A DNA stretch of 64,000 nt from Burkholderiales bacterium (lineage in GTDB: Bacteria > Pseudomonadota > Gammaproteobacteria > Burkholderiales > WYBJ01). The stretch spans positions 1-64,000 of the forward strand of contig JADLAC010000033.1 of NCBI GenBank assembly GCA_020848435.1, written 5' to 3'. Position 1 is the stretch's first letter. Every line of letters begins with the position of its first letter. Made by a program: the position numbers and the translations under genes. Shown here in pieces: positions 46,489 through 55,901 of this stretch. Under the pieces are notes generated by a model, which saw only the letters and a program-made list of their open reading frames with translations, searched no databases and had not been told where the DNA came from.

Positions 46489-47487
46489 GTGGGAAGCAAT
46501 ATACTTTCCAGCGCTCAGTTCCGGGATGTGGCCGGCGCGGCCTACGACCGGATGATGGTGTTCACGGGCAACGCCAGCCCGACGCTCGCCGAGCAGGTGT
46601 GCCGGTCTCTGAACATGCCGCTAGGTCGGGCTACTGTCGGCCGGTTCTCCGACGGCGAAGTCATGGTGGAGATCCTCGAGAACGTGCGCGGCAAGGACGT
46701 GTTCGTTCTGCAATCGACCTGCACGCCGACCAACGACCACCTGATGGAACTGCTGATCATGGTCGACGCGCTGAAGCGCTCGTCGGCCGGCCGGGTGACG
46801 GCTGCCATCCCGTATTACGGCTATGCCCGCCAGGATCGGCGACCGCGCTCGGCGCGCGTTCCGATCACGGCGAAGGTGGTCGCGAACATGCTGCAAAGCG
46901 TGGGTGTCGACCGCGTGCTCACGATGGACCTGCATGCCGACCAGATTCAAGGCTTTTTCGATATCCCGGTCGACAACGTCTATGCGACGCCGATACTGCT
47001 CGGCGATTTGTGGAAGAAGGACTACCAGGAGCTCGTGGTGGTCTCGCCGGACGTGGGGGGTGTCGTGCGCGCGCGCGCGATGGCGAAACGCCTCGAGGCC
47101 GATCTCGCCATCATCGACAAGCGCCGCCCGCGCCCCAACGTCGCCACGGTAATGAATATCATCGGCGAGGTGGAAGGCCGCTCGTGCGTGATCGTGGACG
47201 ACATGGTCGACACGGCCAATACCTTGTGCGAGGCTGCGCGCGCGCTCAAGGAAGCGGGTGCGTTGTGCGTGGTCGCGTACTGTACCCACCCGGTGCTCTC
47301 CGGGAAGGCCGTGCAGCGGATCGCCGCTTCGGTATTGGACGAGCTGGTCGTATGCGACACCATTCCCTTGAGCGAAGCGGCGAAGGCTTGCGGGCGGATT
47401 CGCGCGCTGGGCATTGCGGAGCTGCTGGCCGAGACGATGCTGCGCATCAGCAGTGAGAATTCGGTCAGCTCCCTGTTTGCCGAATGA
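46489..47487 (+). CDS. prs: Ribose-phosphate pyrophosphokinase
   Basis: Prs makes PRPP, used by trpD, purB-type and ComF-type reactions. The protein has the [13 protein letters not shown] flexible loop, the metal-binding [17 protein letters not shown] near 145-161 and the PRPP loop [12 protein letters not shown] near 223-234. With the GTG start at 46489 it has 332 residues, about 15 more at the N-terminus than most homologues; an ATG at 46549 or 46552 (MMVFTGNA) would give the usual start. It follows tRNA-Gln, as is normal. Confidence 0.95.
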   Translation: MGSNILSSAQFRDVAGAAYDRMMVFTGNASPTLAEQVCRSLNMPLGRATVGRFSDGEVMVEILENVRGKDVFVLQSTCTPTNDHLMELLIMVDALKRSSAGRVTAAIPYYGYARQDRRPRSARVPITAKVVANMLQSVGVDRVLTMDLHADQIQGFFDIPVDNVYATPILLGDLWKKDYQELVVVSPDVGGVVRARAMAKRLEADLAIIDKRRPRPNVATVMNIIGEVEGRSCVIVDDMVDTANTLCEAARALKEAGALCVVAYCTHPVLSGKAVQRIAASVLDELVVCDTIPLSEAAKACGRIRALGIAELLAETMLRISSENSVSSLFAE

Positions 47488-47596
47488 GCGCGGGCCGCAC
47501 GGCGAGAGCGGATCGATCGGGCATACCGCAGCCGCGGATTTACACCATCCGCGGCCTCACCGATCGGCCGGTCAAGGTCACTAACGGAGATGCAGC

Positions 47597-48280
47597 ATGA
47601 AAATCGAGTTCACCGCCTTCCCCCGTAACGGCAACGGCACCGGTCCGAGCCGGCGCATGCGCCGTACCGGCAAGGTGCCGGGCGTGGTCTACGGCGCGGG
47701 CAAGGTCTCGCAGATGATCGAGCTCGATCATACCGCGCTCGCTCGGCATCTGAAGATGGAATCGTTTCATGCCTCCATTCTCGACCTGACCCTCGACGGC
47801 AGCAAGGAGCGGGTCTTGCTGCGCGACGTGCAGATGCATCCGTGGAAACCGGAAGTGCTGCACGTGGATTTTCAGCGCGTCGCGGCGGATCGCAAGCTGC
47901 ATATGAAGGTGCCGCTGCACTTCGTCAACGCGGCGCTTTGCCCCGGCGCCAAAGAAGGCGGCGTGGTCAACCACGTGATGAATGACGTCGACATCCAATG
48001 CCTGCCCGACGACTTGCCCGAGTATGTCGAGGTCGACCTATCGCAGCTCGATCTGGGCGATGCGATTCACGTCAACGAGCTGGCGATGCCCAAAGGCGTT
48101 GAGCTGGTAGCCCGCGTGCGTAGCGACAATCCGGTGGTCGTGACCGTTGCCGTCCCGCGCGAGGCGGTAGTCGAAGAAGCCGCAGCGGGCGCCGAAGCTG
48201 CCGCGACGACGGAGATCATCACCGAGAAGCCGGAAGCAGCCGGCGCTGCCGACAAGGAGAAGAAGGAAGCCGCCAAGTAG
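47597..48280 (+). CDS. rplY: 50S ribosomal protein L25 (Ctc form)
   Basis: L25 binds 5S rRNA. This 227-residue form has the N-terminal L25 domain (about 1-92) and a C-terminal Ctc-type beta domain, ending in an Ala/Glu/Lys-rich tail. The start is the ATG at 47597 behind GGAG. The segment RRTGKVPGVVYGAGK near 19-33 is typical. It sits between prs and pth and is followed by an intrinsic terminator. Confidence 0.96.
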   Translation: MKIEFTAFPRNGNGTGPSRRMRRTGKVPGVVYGAGKVSQMIELDHTALARHLKMESFHASILDLTLDGSKERVLLRDVQMHPWKPEVLHVDFQRVAADRKLHMKVPLHFVNAALCPGAKEGGVVNHVMNDVDIQCLPDDLPEYVEVDLSQLDLGDAIHVNELAMPKGVELVARVRSDNPVVVTVAVPREAVVEEAAAGAEAAATTEIITEKPEAAGAADKEKKEAAK

Positions 48281-48320
48281 ACGGGCAGCAGCGGCTGCCA
48301 GCGCGCCCGCGCTTTCGAGG

Positions 48321-48356
48321 AGGCTCGCCAGGCGGTTGGCATGGCGAGCCTTTTTT
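48321..48356 (+). terminator. Intrinsic terminator after rplY
   Basis: The stem GGCTCGCCA/TGGCGAGCC (48322-48330 and 48342-48350) around an 11-base loop is followed directly by six T residues (48351-48356). It is 41 bases past the rplY stop and is the textbook intrinsic terminator of this window. The rest of the 247-base gap to pth shows no other element. Confidence 0.88.
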
Positions 48357-48527
48357 GCGCCGCGTACGCCCCGAGAGGGCGGCAGTCGATTCGAGCCGGC
48401 GTGGGGCGCGTCGCGTGCGATGGTCTCGGCGACGGCATGTGCCGCGGGATCGAATCGATGCATGCAACGCCGCGTTTGTTCGACGAAGCCCTCCGCACAC
48501 GGCGCGTGTCGAGCACTTTCTGGAGCC

Positions 48528-49106
48528 ATGAAACTCGTCGTCGGACTGGGTAACCCGGGCAGGAAATATCAGGCGACGCGCCACAATGCCGGCTTCTGGT
48601 GGGTGGAGCGGCTGGCGCACTCGGCCGGTGCCGGCCTGCGCGTCGAGGCGCGATTCCAGGGGCGCGTCGGGAGACTCCCGGCACCGCACGCCGAAACGTG
48701 GCTGCTGCTGCCCGAGACCTTCATGAATCACAGCGGGCGCTCGGTCCTCGCGCTGGCGTCCTTCTATCGCATCGCGCCGCAGGACATCCTGGTGGTGCAC
48801 GACGAGCTCGATCTCCCCCCGGGTAGCGCACGGCTGAAGAAAGGCGGTGGCGCGGGTGGCCACAACGGCCTAGCCGATGTCGCGACCCAACTGGGCAGCA
48901 AGGACTTCTGGCGGCTTCGTTTCGGCATCGGCCATCCGGGGACGCGCGACGACGTCATCGATTACGTGCTGTGCGCTCCGCGTGCCGAGGAGCGCATCGA
49001 GATAGAAGGCGCCATGGAGCGCAGCCTCGAGTTGTGGCCGCTCATCGTGGAAAGCAAGATGGAGACGGCAATGCACAAGCTACACACCAAGGGGCCCGCT
49101 GCATGA
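48528..49106 (+). CDS. pth: Peptidyl-tRNA hydrolase
   Basis: Pth frees tRNA from peptidyl-tRNA that drops off ribosomes. The catalytic His is His19 in [15 protein letters not shown], with [10 protein letters not shown] and [10 protein letters not shown] also matching the family. The ATG at 48528 gives 192 residues; an upstream extension would read through the rplY terminator and is rejected. Its stop overlaps the ychF start by four bases. Confidence 0.96.
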   Translation: MKLVVGLGNPGRKYQATRHNAGFWWVERLAHSAGAGLRVEARFQGRVGRLPAPHAETWLLLPETFMNHSGRSVLALASFYRIAPQDILVVHDELDLPPGSARLKKGGGAGGHNGLADVATQLGSKDFWRLRFGIGHPGTRDDVIDYVLCAPRAEERIEIEGAMERSLELWPLIVESKMETAMHKLHTKGPAA

Positions 49107-50194
49107 GCCTCAAGTGCGGGATCGTCGGCCTTCCCAACGTCGGCAAGTCGACGTTGTTCAATGCGCTCACCAAGGCGGGCATCGCCGCCGACAACTATCC
49201 GTTCTGCACCATCGAGCCCAATGTCGGCGTGGTAGAGGTACCCGATCCGCGGCTCGATCGGATCGCCGCCATCGTGCAGCCGGAGAAGGTGGTGCCCGCG
49301 ATCACGCAGTTCGTCGACATCGCCGGGCTGGTGGCGGGCGCCTCCCAGGGCGAGGGATTGGGCAACCAGTTTCTCTCCCATATTCGCGAGACCGACGGTA
49401 TCGCGCACGTGGTGCGCTGCTTCGTCGACGAAAACGTCGTCCACGTCGCCGGCAAGGTCGATCCGGTGTCCGATATCGAGGTGATCCATACCGAGCTCGC
49501 GCTCGCCGATCTCGCCACGGTGGAGAAGGCGGCTCAACGTGTCAGCGGCAAGTCGAAATCCGGGGACAAAGAATCGATCAGGATGGCGGCGGTGCTGGAG
49601 CAAGTGCGCGCGCACCTGGATACCGGCAAGCCGGCGCGCAGCCTGGATCTCGACGGCGAAGCGCTGGCGCTGATCCGGCCGTTGTGCCTGCTCACGCTCA
49701 AACCGACCATTTATGTCGCCAACGTCGACGAGCACGGCTTCGAGAGCAATCCGCTGCTCGAGCGCGTCCGCGCACTGGCGCAAAGCGAGGGCGCGCCGTT
49801 GCTGGCCGTGTGCGCGGCGCTGGAAGCCGAGATCGCCGAGATGTCCGCGGACGACAAGCGCGCATTCCTTGCCGACGTGGGGTTGGAAGAGCCCGGCCTG
49901 GATCGATTCGTACGCGCGGCGTATGCGCTGCTGGGATTGCAGACCTATTTCACCGCCGGCCCCAAGGAGGCGAGGGCGTGGACGGTTCCGATCGGCGCGA
50001 CGGCGCCGCAGGCGGCCGGGGTGATCCATACCGATTTCGAGCGCGGATTCATCCGTGCGGAAGTGATCGCGTATGCTGATTACATCGCCTGCAACGGCGA
50101 GCAGGGCGCCAAGGAAGCGGGCAAGATGCGCCTCGAAGGCAAGGACTACGTCGTGCGCGACGGCGATGTGGTCCACTTTCGCTTCAACGTCTGA
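49103..50194 (+). CDS. ychF: Redox-regulated ATPase YchF
   Basis: YchF is an Obg-type P-loop protein that binds ATP rather than GTP and associates with ribosomes. The G1 loop is [19 protein letters not shown] gives the switch I region, and the C-terminal TGS domain ends in [15 protein letters not shown]. Length is 363 residues. The pth-ychF coupling is usual. It is the last conserved gene before the accessory islet. Confidence 0.96.
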   Translation: MSLKCGIVGLPNVGKSTLFNALTKAGIAADNYPFCTIEPNVGVVEVPDPRLDRIAAIVQPEKVVPAITQFVDIAGLVAGASQGEGLGNQFLSHIRETDGIAHVVRCFVDENVVHVAGKVDPVSDIEVIHTELALADLATVEKAAQRVSGKSKSGDKESIRMAAVLEQVRAHLDTGKPARSLDLDGEALALIRPLCLLTLKPTIYVANVDEHGFESNPLLERVRALAQSEGAPLLAVCAALEAEIAEMSADDKRAFLADVGLEEPGLDRFVRAAYALLGLQTYFTAGPKEARAWTVPIGATAPQAAGVIHTDFERGFIRAEVIAYADYIACNGEQGAKEAGKMRLEGKDYVVRDGDVVHFRFNV

Positions 50195-50512
50195 CCAGGA
50201 TCGCGGATTCCCCCCGGCACTCGCCGGAACGCATGGGAACAGTTAGATCACGTAATAGCGATCTATCGTATGCCATGAGCGGCTGGAGCCGCTCAGAAAG
50301 CGGGTATGTTTTCGCGAGAAGTGGCTCTGGACACCTGAACAGTGCGATAAGTGGAGACTCCGGGCTATGCAAGGAGTTCGAGCTGCATCCGAACCAGATT
50401 ACCGAGTGGAAGCGACCGCTAGCAAGAGTCGCATGGGGCGCCGGGTCGGAACCAACTGCACCATACGTGTGCGTCGCTCGGCAGCGCCGTGGGACCCCCG
50501 AATCGCGCTTCT
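50195..50512. other. Gap of 318 bases with an insertion-sequence vestige
   Basis: No intact gene is present. The stretch shows altered composition compared with its neighbours (more A and T around 50230-50350) and contains, at 50368-50421, a short coding vestige of an IS3-type transposase OrfA. It likely marks an old insertion boundary next to the toxin-antitoxin pair. Confidence 0.6.
50368..50421 (+). pseudogene. Vestige of IS3-family transposase OrfA
   Basis: Translation in the frame of 50368 reads CKEFELHPNQITEWKRPL, which matches the helix-turn-helix part of IS3-family OrfA proteins (typically EF-x-LHPNQI-x-WK). No start, no rest of OrfA, no OrfB and no terminal repeats are seen, so it is a dead fragment of perhaps 18 codons. 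Confidence 0.6.
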
Positions 50513-50908
50513 TCAGATCGCGATCACCGGGGGAGCCGTCGAATCATCACGGCCCGCACGGCGTGAGAGAGTGGTGTCGAAGGTGGCGAAATCATCGCAG
50601 CCGGCGGCAAGCGCGTGGTGCAACGCGTCAGCGAAGTCCCAGCCTTGCCGCAGCTTCCTGGCTGCCGCAACAACGGCCGTCTGCTCGCCGACGACGGCAT
50701 TTTCCAGTATCGCGAGTTTTTCCATCGCGTCCGCAATCGCTCTGGGTGAATACCCGTATCGCGAGCGCAGTACCCACTCCAGTTCAAGGATGACGGTTAC
50801 CGGGATATATGCCGACTGAGCGTTCAGACAGGCCTGCGCGCGCCGGCCCTGTGCCGCGTCATCCTGCACCAAGGCGCGCACCAGCACATTGGTATCCAGG
50901 GCGCGCAC
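50513..50908 (-). CDS. vapC: VapC-type PIN-domain toxin
   Basis: VapC toxins are Mg-dependent ribonucleases. The 131-residue protein has the PIN acidic residues: Asp5 (MRALDTNVLVR), Glu42 or Glu44 (ILELEWVL), Asp94 (DFADALHH) and Asp111 (ATFDTTL). It starts with GTG at 50908, four bases after the vapB stop, the usual antitoxin-toxin spacing. The pair is a mobile module set in an accessory islet. The active site looks intact. Confidence 0.9.
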   Translation of the reverse strand: MRALDTNVLVRALVQDDAAQGRRAQACLNAQSAYIPVTVILELEWVLRSRYGYSPRAIADAMEKLAILENAVVGEQTAVVAAARKLRQGWDFADALHHALAAGCDDFATFDTTLSRRAGRDDSTAPPVIAI

Positions 50909-50912
50909 GCCG

Positions 50913-51149
50913 TCAGTCCTTGTAGTCCGTGACCCGCATATCCTTCACGGCTACCCGTGGGCCTGAATGCTTAAGGATGGCCTGGATCTCGGAAAGCTTT
51001 GCCGTATTCTTGGCCGGCGCCGGCGTGATGCGCGCGGCTTTGCCCTCGACACGGATGTCTACACGCATTCCAGGCTTCAACCCGAGCGCCTTCCGCACGG
51101 CGACGGGGAGCACGATCTGCCCCTTGGTTGACACGAGCACAGCGCTCAT
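50913..51149 (-). CDS. vapB: VapB-type AbrB/SpoVT antitoxin
   Basis: The 78-residue protein has an N-terminal SpoVT-AbrB DNA-binding domain (MSAVLVSTKGQIVLPVAV and KALGLKPGMRVDI) and a C-terminal tail that would wrap the toxin. GGAG precedes the ATG at 51149. It precedes vapC in the same direction. AbrB-type antitoxins bind their own promoter with the toxin. Confidence 0.9.
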   Translation of the reverse strand: MSAVLVSTKGQIVLPVAVRKALGLKPGMRVDIRVEGKAARITPAPAKNTAKLSEIQAILKHSGPRVAVKDMRVTDYKD

Positions 51150-51167
51150 TGCCCGCTCCAGAAGTTT

Positions 51168-51185
51168 TACCAGGTAGGTATTCTA
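51168..51185. promoter_or_regulatory. Possible vapBC promoter and operator
   Basis: TACCAGGTA (51168-51176) is a near-palindrome, and TAGAAT (minus strand, 51185-51180) overlaps it as a -10-like box, 31 bases upstream of vapB. AbrB-type antitoxins bind short inverted repeats at such positions. The evidence is sequence shape only. Confidence 0.3.
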
Positions 51186-51334
51186 CACTCGCCGACCTTC
51201 GCGGAGAAGCAGGCCTTCTTCATCGCGAATCTTGGCCAGAGATCGCGCGGAAGAGCCTGGCAGGCCTTCGCGGGAGCAGTTGTGGGGAGGGTCGGCAAAT
51301 TGAATGTCTGATCCCATGGTGGGAAAATGCCGGC

Positions 51335-51535
51335 ATGATTGTGACCCTCGATGCCAAGCGCCAAATGAAGGTACCGATAAAGGCCAAGCGCGCGCCGAAG
51401 CGCGATCTGTCCGCAGAATTGAGCGAAGGCATGACCGCATTGGCACTGCTTCGGCCGGAGCGACGAGAAGCGGGTACGAAAGTGGGTACAACACCCACTG
51501 TCGCGGTGACATTGCGAGCAGCGACGCGGGGTTAG
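51335..51535 (+). pseudogene. Degraded or orphan antitoxin-like fragment, 66 aa
   Basis: The frame begins MIVTLDAKRQMKVPI, like the start of small AbrB/MazE-type antitoxins, then continues KRDLSAELSEGMTALALL, like the N-terminal helix region of HigA/Xre-type antitoxins. No toxin partner adjoins it. The mixture of two antitoxin-like segments suggests a recombined remnant rather than a working gene. Expression is doubtful. The rest of the 609-base gap (51150-51758) shows no other recognisable element. Confidence 0.35.
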
Positions 51536-51758
51536 CGGCGCAATTGCGGGTCAACGTCTAAGCGGACTTCTGCGGCAGGCGGCTCGCATGCTCGCGCCCG
51601 GCCTGCCCCTGCCCGCCTACGAGCTGCGGTATTCTTCGCAAGGGCTACCGCACCGCCAAGCTGCGAAACAATGCATCATTGGATCGCCGCGGACGAGCAG
51701 TTCGAGCGGCTGGAGCGCAGCGCATGATCGGGCGTGCTGAACGGTTACAGAGTCTTCG

Positions 51759-52988
51759 ATGAGGGACCATTCCGGCTCGAGCACGCGTAGACGCCAATCC
51801 TGGCTCGACGGCTTCTCGCGCTATTCCACGGCGCCGGGTGTCGGGTCCGAGGATGCGCGCCGGCGCTTGGCGCACCTCGACGATCTGTTGTATGACTATT
51901 GGCGTTTGGGCGAGCAGGTGATCGCGCTGTGGTCGAGCAGCGCCTCGATCCTGCGCTTGTTGGCTTTTCCCCACTTCGCGCTGGCCGAGTATGTCGGCGG
52001 CATCCGTCCGATCGCCGGCGAGACCGATCCAGCGCGCTTCGTCGATCAATTGGTGTCGGGCCCCAAGCACGCCGCCGCCGAGCGCTTCGATGCGATCGCG
52101 CGCAAGCTCGGCATCGAGCCGGTTGGCTTGACCCTCGCCTTCGACCCGGTGAGCGGCCTGGGGCCGGAGCTGATCGATGCGCTGGTTCGGCGCTACAGCG
52201 TATCGCTGTTTCGCAATCGCGCGGTCGTTCTCCTGGACATGGTGGGCTTCTCCACCTTCGCCCCGATCGAGCAGACGACTTTGCTCAACAGCCTGTCGTA
52301 CTCCATCAACTCGGCCTATGACCAGCTCGCAGGGCGCGAGGCGCGGATCCAATTCGCGCGTAGCCCCACCGGAGACGGCTTCTACCTCTGGAATCGGGCG
52401 CCGGACGCGCTCGGCAACGTCGAGCTCTACAAGCTCATGTTGCTGCTGCTGGCGGACAATGCCATCGTCCGGGCCGAGGCACGGACTCGAGCCGTGCCCG
52501 AATTGCGGGCCGCCTTTCATGTCGGCGAGCACTACGAGTTCTATCAGCCGGAGGGATTGTCGCCGTCGCTGTCCAGTTACCTCGTCGGGCAGGTCACCAT
52601 CGATCTGGCACGCATGCTCGAGCAGGCGATGGCGGGCCAGATTCTGATCGGCGACTTCCCGGGGACGCCAAGCGATGGCGCCACGCCCGGCCGCGCGGCC
52701 AATGCCGCGCCGGCTTTCGTCGAACGCATGCAGTCGGAAGTGCTCGACTTCGCCGGGATGCGACTCGCCGGTGAAGTCGTGCGCGAGATTCGCTGCTATC
52801 TCACGGGGCCGCGCCGCGCCGAAGGCGGCTACGGCATCTCCCGCTACGGCACGTGCGACAAGCACGGCACGCTGCGCCATATGTTCAACGCCAAGATCAA
52901 CATCCACCGCCAGGACGCGCAGCCGATATACCTCGGCATTCGAGATCCCGATGTGCGCGGCTTTCGAGTCGAGCCCCTGCGGGCATAG
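51759..52988 (+). CDS. Adenylate/guanylate cyclase-like protein, orphan
   Basis: The 409-residue protein has a class III nucleotide-cyclase-like domain in its middle: Asp160 in VVLLDMVGFSTF fits the first metal site and the GDG at 205-207 fits the second (Asp206). The N-terminal 140 residues and the C-terminal part (about 300-409) match nothing I know. It has no membrane segment. Whether it makes cAMP, cGMP or another product cannot be told. It stands alone on the plus strand, 12 bases after a run of weak frames, and is flanked by the accessory islet. Confidence 0.7.
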   Translation: MRDHSGSSTRRRQSWLDGFSRYSTAPGVGSEDARRRLAHLDDLLYDYWRLGEQVIALWSSSASILRLLAFPHFALAEYVGGIRPIAGETDPARFVDQLVSGPKHAAAERFDAIARKLGIEPVGLTLAFDPVSGLGPELIDALVRRYSVSLFRNRAVVLLDMVGFSTFAPIEQTTLLNSLSYSINSAYDQLAGREARIQFARSPTGDGFYLWNRAPDALGNVELYKLMLLLLADNAIVRAEARTRAVPELRAAFHVGEHYEFYQPEGLSPSLSSYLVGQVTIDLARMLEQAMAGQILIGDFPGTPSDGATPGRAANAAPAFVERMQSEVLDFAGMRLAGEVVREIRCYLTGPRRAEGGYGISRYGTCDKHGTLRHMFNAKINIHRQDAQPIYLGIRDPDVRGFRVEPLRA

Positions 52989-53029
52989 CGCCCGCGCACG
53001 GCGCCACAAACGCATCGACACGGCGGGCC

Positions 53030-53074
53030 AAGCTGAATATCATCGGCGCGGGCCGCACATCCAAGCGGCTGGCG
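53030..53074 (+). pseudogene. Vestige of a Rossmann-fold protein
   Basis: The frame reads KLNIIGAGRTSKRLA, which fits the start of a Rossmann nucleotide-binding domain (GxGxxxxxLA), as in DUF2520-type proteins. No longer frame surrounds it. It lies between the cyclase-like gene and the THX gene and is probably a leftover of a deleted neighbour. Confidence 0.3.
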
Positions 53075-53132
53075 GAAAGCGAGTACGGCGCGTGGGCCGG
53101 CTCGGCATGGGCCAATCGATACGGGAGATATC

Positions 53133-53270
53133 ATGGGTAGAGGCGACGCGCGCACCCGCAAGGGCAAGATCTTCAAGGGCAGCTACGGCAAGACGCGGCC
53201 GCACAAGGTGAAGAAGGCCGCGCCGGCGCGACCGGTTGCCGCGAAAGCGCCGGCGCGGCGAGGATCGTAA
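53133..53270 (+). CDS. 30S ribosomal protein THX
   Basis: This 45-residue basic protein starts MGRGDARTRKGKIFKGSYGK, the signature of bacterial THX, a small peptide bound in the head of the small ribosomal subunit. The Lys/Ala-rich tail (PARPVAAKAPARRGS) is extended compared with the shortest family members. GGGAG lies seven bases before the ATG. The gene is too short for most gene finders; no partner adjoins it. Confidence 0.85.
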   Translation: MGRGDARTRKGKIFKGSYGKTRPHKVKKAAPARPVAAKAPARRGS

Positions 53271-53326
53271 CCGGTACGCTCTACCGAGCCCGCCGGTGAA
53301 CCACGCTGGCTAGCGGGGACTCGAGC

Positions 53327-54292
53327 TCAGCGGGTCTCTTTGGCAACGTCCGCGGAAGGCGCCGTCGCCGCATAGGGCTCGGGCTCGCGCTTGCGACCCA
53401 CCAGCCAGACACCCGTGAGCACCAATGCCGCCCCGGCAACTTGCACGACGGTTATCGCTTCGTTCAAGACCAGCGCGGCCAACACGATGGTCGAAACGGG
53501 ACCGATCGAGCTCACGATCGACGCTTGATTGGTGCCGATGCGCCGCATCCCCTCGGCCATCAACCACGTCGGCAAGACCGTGCAGATGATGGCCATCATC
53601 GCGCCGTACACATACACCGGCAGCGGCAAATCGAGGGTCGCGAGATCGCGCACGAGGAAGAACTGGGCGATGACGATGAGGCACGCCGTTCCCGAGGCAT
53701 AGGCCGTGAAGCGCGCCGAACCGATGCGCGGAATGATGATGCCGCTGCCGATCAAGTAGGCCGAGTAGGTGAGCGCGCTGGTGATGGCGAGCATGCTGCC
53801 GGCGATGAGCGCGTGTGGATCGGCGGCGAGGACGAGCGAATCGCCCATCACTAGCACGATACCCCCGTAGGTTACGGCCAACGCGATCGCATGGTGCCGG
53901 CGCACGCGCTGCTTGAAGAATAGCGCGGATATCAAGACGACCAGGGTCGGCGTGAGGTAGAGCAGCAGGCGTTCCAATGCGGCTGGGATGTACAGCAGCC
54001 CCAGGAACGAGAGGTAGCTGGAGAGGTAGTAGCCGATGAAGCCCAACCCCAACACGACGTGCCAGTCGGAACGGGTGAGCGGCTCGGCCCGCCGCTTCGC
54101 GACCGCCGCCATCACGACGAAGAACGGCAGCGAGAACATCATGCGCAGGGTCATCAACGTGACCGCATCGACGCCGTATGGATAGGCGAGCTTGACGAGA
54201 ACGCCGCGCGCCGAAAAGCCGACCGAGGCGAGCAGTACGAGCCCGATGCCGGTGAGACTCGCCTGTGCAGCCTTGCGGGCCTCCTCGAGCAT
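53327..54292 (-). CDS. EamA/DMT superfamily transporter
   Basis: The 321-residue membrane protein has ten helices in two EamA halves (first from about 15 to 145, second from about 165 to 300), the drug/metabolite transporter fold. The substrate cannot be told from sequence. Its start overlaps the stop of the HerA-like ATPase gene, so both are on one transcript. The C-terminal tail is polar. Confidence 0.88.
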   Translation of the reverse strand: MLEEARKAAQASLTGIGLVLLASVGFSARGVLVKLAYPYGVDAVTLMTLRMMFSLPFFVVMAAVAKRRAEPLTRSDWHVVLGLGFIGYYLSSYLSFLGLLYIPAALERLLLYLTPTLVVLISALFFKQRVRRHHAIALAVTYGGIVLVMGDSLVLAADPHALIAGSMLAITSALTYSAYLIGSGIIIPRIGSARFTAYASGTACLIVIAQFFLVRDLATLDLPLPVYVYGAMMAIICTVLPTWLMAEGMRRIGTNQASIVSSIGPVSTIVLAALVLNEAITVVQVAGAALVLTGVWLVGRKREPEPYAATAPSADVAKETR

Positions 54293-55797
54293 CAGCGGCG
54301 GCGGCCACCGCCGAGGATCGATCCCAGTACGCCACGCAGTATCTGCCTGCCCACCTCCGAGCCCATCGCGCGCGCGGCGCTTTTCGCCGCTGCTTCCAGC
54401 ACGCCTTCGCGCGAACGCCCGCCGCCGGTGCCGCGGCCTTGACCCAAGATCCCGCCGAGCTTGTCGAGCAAGGAGCCGCCCTCGGCCGGCGCGCTCGTGC
54501 CGGCGACGCCGGGGCTGGGGGCGGGCGCCCGGGCGCTCAGCTTCTCGTACGCCGATTCGCGATCGACCTCTTTTTCGTAATGGCCCGCGATGGGCGACGC
54601 CGCAATCAGGGCTGCGCGTTCCGCGGCGCTGAGCGGTCCTATCCGGCTCGCCGGGGGAGCGATTAGCGCGCGCTCGACCACGCTCGGGCTCCCCTTCGGA
54701 TCGAGGAACGACACCAGCGCTTCGCCGACACCGAGCTCGGTGATGGCCTTTTCGACGTCGAGCTCGGGATTCGTGCGCAGCGTCGTGGCGGCGGTCTTCA
54801 CGGCCTTTTCGTCGCGCGGGGTGAACGCGCGCAAGGCATGTTGCACCCGATTGCCGAGCTGACCGAGGACGCTTTCCGGAATGTCCAGCGGGCTCTGAGT
54901 GACGAAATAGACGCCGACGCCCTTGGAGCGGATCAAGCGGACTACCTGCTCGATCTTCTGCAGCAGCGAATCGGGAGCATCGTCAAATAACAGGTGCGCC
55001 TCGTCGAAGAAGAACACCAGCTCGGGTTTATCCGGATCGCCTTTCTCGGGCAGGTTCTCGAACAGCTCCGAGAGCAACCACAGCAGGAACGAGGCGTAGA
55101 TCTTCGGCGCGTTGAGCAGCTTGTCGGCGGCTAGAATATTGATGACGCCGCGTCCGTCGGCCCCCGTCTGCATCAGATCGGCGATGTTGAGCGCGGGCTC
55201 GCCGAAGAGCTTCTCTCCGCCCTGGTGCTCCAGCTCGAGAAGCCCGCGCTGAATCGCGCCGATGCTCGCCGCCGAGATGTTGCCGTACTGCGTCTGCAGC
55301 TGGCTCGCGTTGTCGCCCACGAACTTGAGCATCGAGCGCAGATCCTTCAGATCGATGAGCAGCAGAGCGTTGTCGTCCGCGATCTTGAACGTGGCGGTCA
55401 GCACGCCTTGCTGGGTCGCGTTGAGGTTGAGCATGCGCGCGAGCAGCAGCGGTCCCATCTCGGAGACCGTGGAACGAACCGGATGGCCTTGCTCGCCGAA
55501 TACATCCCAGAAAACCGCCGGACAGGCGCGATACTCGAATCCGTCCAGACCGAGCAGCTTGATGCGCTCCGCGAGCCTGGGCGTCTCCTTGCCCTGGGCG
55601 CCCATGCCGGAGAGGTCGCCTTTCACGTCTGCCATGAATACCGGCACGCCGATCGCGCTGAAGCGCTCGGCCATGCGCTGCAGCGTCACGGTTTTTCCGG
55701 TCCCGGTGGCCCCCGCGATCAGCCCGTGGCGATTGGCCAACGCGGGCAGCAAACATACCTCGTTCTTACCCTTGCCGATCAACATCGGTTCTGGCAT
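54292..55797 (-). CDS. HerA/DUF853-type P-loop ATPase
   Basis: The 501-residue protein has the helicase HerA-like DUF853 fold: Walker A GATGTGKT at 29-36, Walker B within [12 protein letters not shown] near 245, and an arginine-rich C-terminal region. Such ATPases occur widely in proteobacteria; the work they do is not settled. The ATG at 55797 is chosen over a frame nine codons longer because GGAG precedes it. The C-terminus has a Gly-rich stretch (about 450-500). Confidence 0.88.
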   Translation of the reverse strand: MPEPMLIGKGKNEVCLLPALANRHGLIAGATGTGKTVTLQRMAERFSAIGVPVFMADVKGDLSGMGAQGKETPRLAERIKLLGLDGFEYRACPAVFWDVFGEQGHPVRSTVSEMGPLLLARMLNLNATQQGVLTATFKIADDNALLLIDLKDLRSMLKFVGDNASQLQTQYGNISAASIGAIQRGLLELEHQGGEKLFGEPALNIADLMQTGADGRGVINILAADKLLNAPKIYASFLLWLLSELFENLPEKGDPDKPELVFFFDEAHLLFDDAPDSLLQKIEQVVRLIRSKGVGVYFVTQSPLDIPESVLGQLGNRVQHALRAFTPRDEKAVKTAATTLRTNPELDVEKAITELGVGEALVSFLDPKGSPSVVERALIAPPASRIGPLSAAERAALIAASPIAGHYEKEVDRESAYEKLSARAPAPSPGVAGTSAPAEGGSLLDKLGGILGQGRGTGGGRSREGVLEAAAKSAARAMGSEVGRQILRGVLGSILGGGRRR

Positions 55798-55901
55798 GGT
55801 CGCTCCGCGTGTTAAAATTTTCATTATATCAATCGAGTATACGCGACGCGTCGCGCGCCTGGGGTGCCGGGGACGCGCCGCTTCTTTTTCCGGGCGACAT
55901 C

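Noticed and set aside
50195-51758. An integrase-bounded genomic island
   Set aside because: No integrase, attachment repeats or tRNA border could be found; only a vestige and a toxin-antitoxin pair are present.
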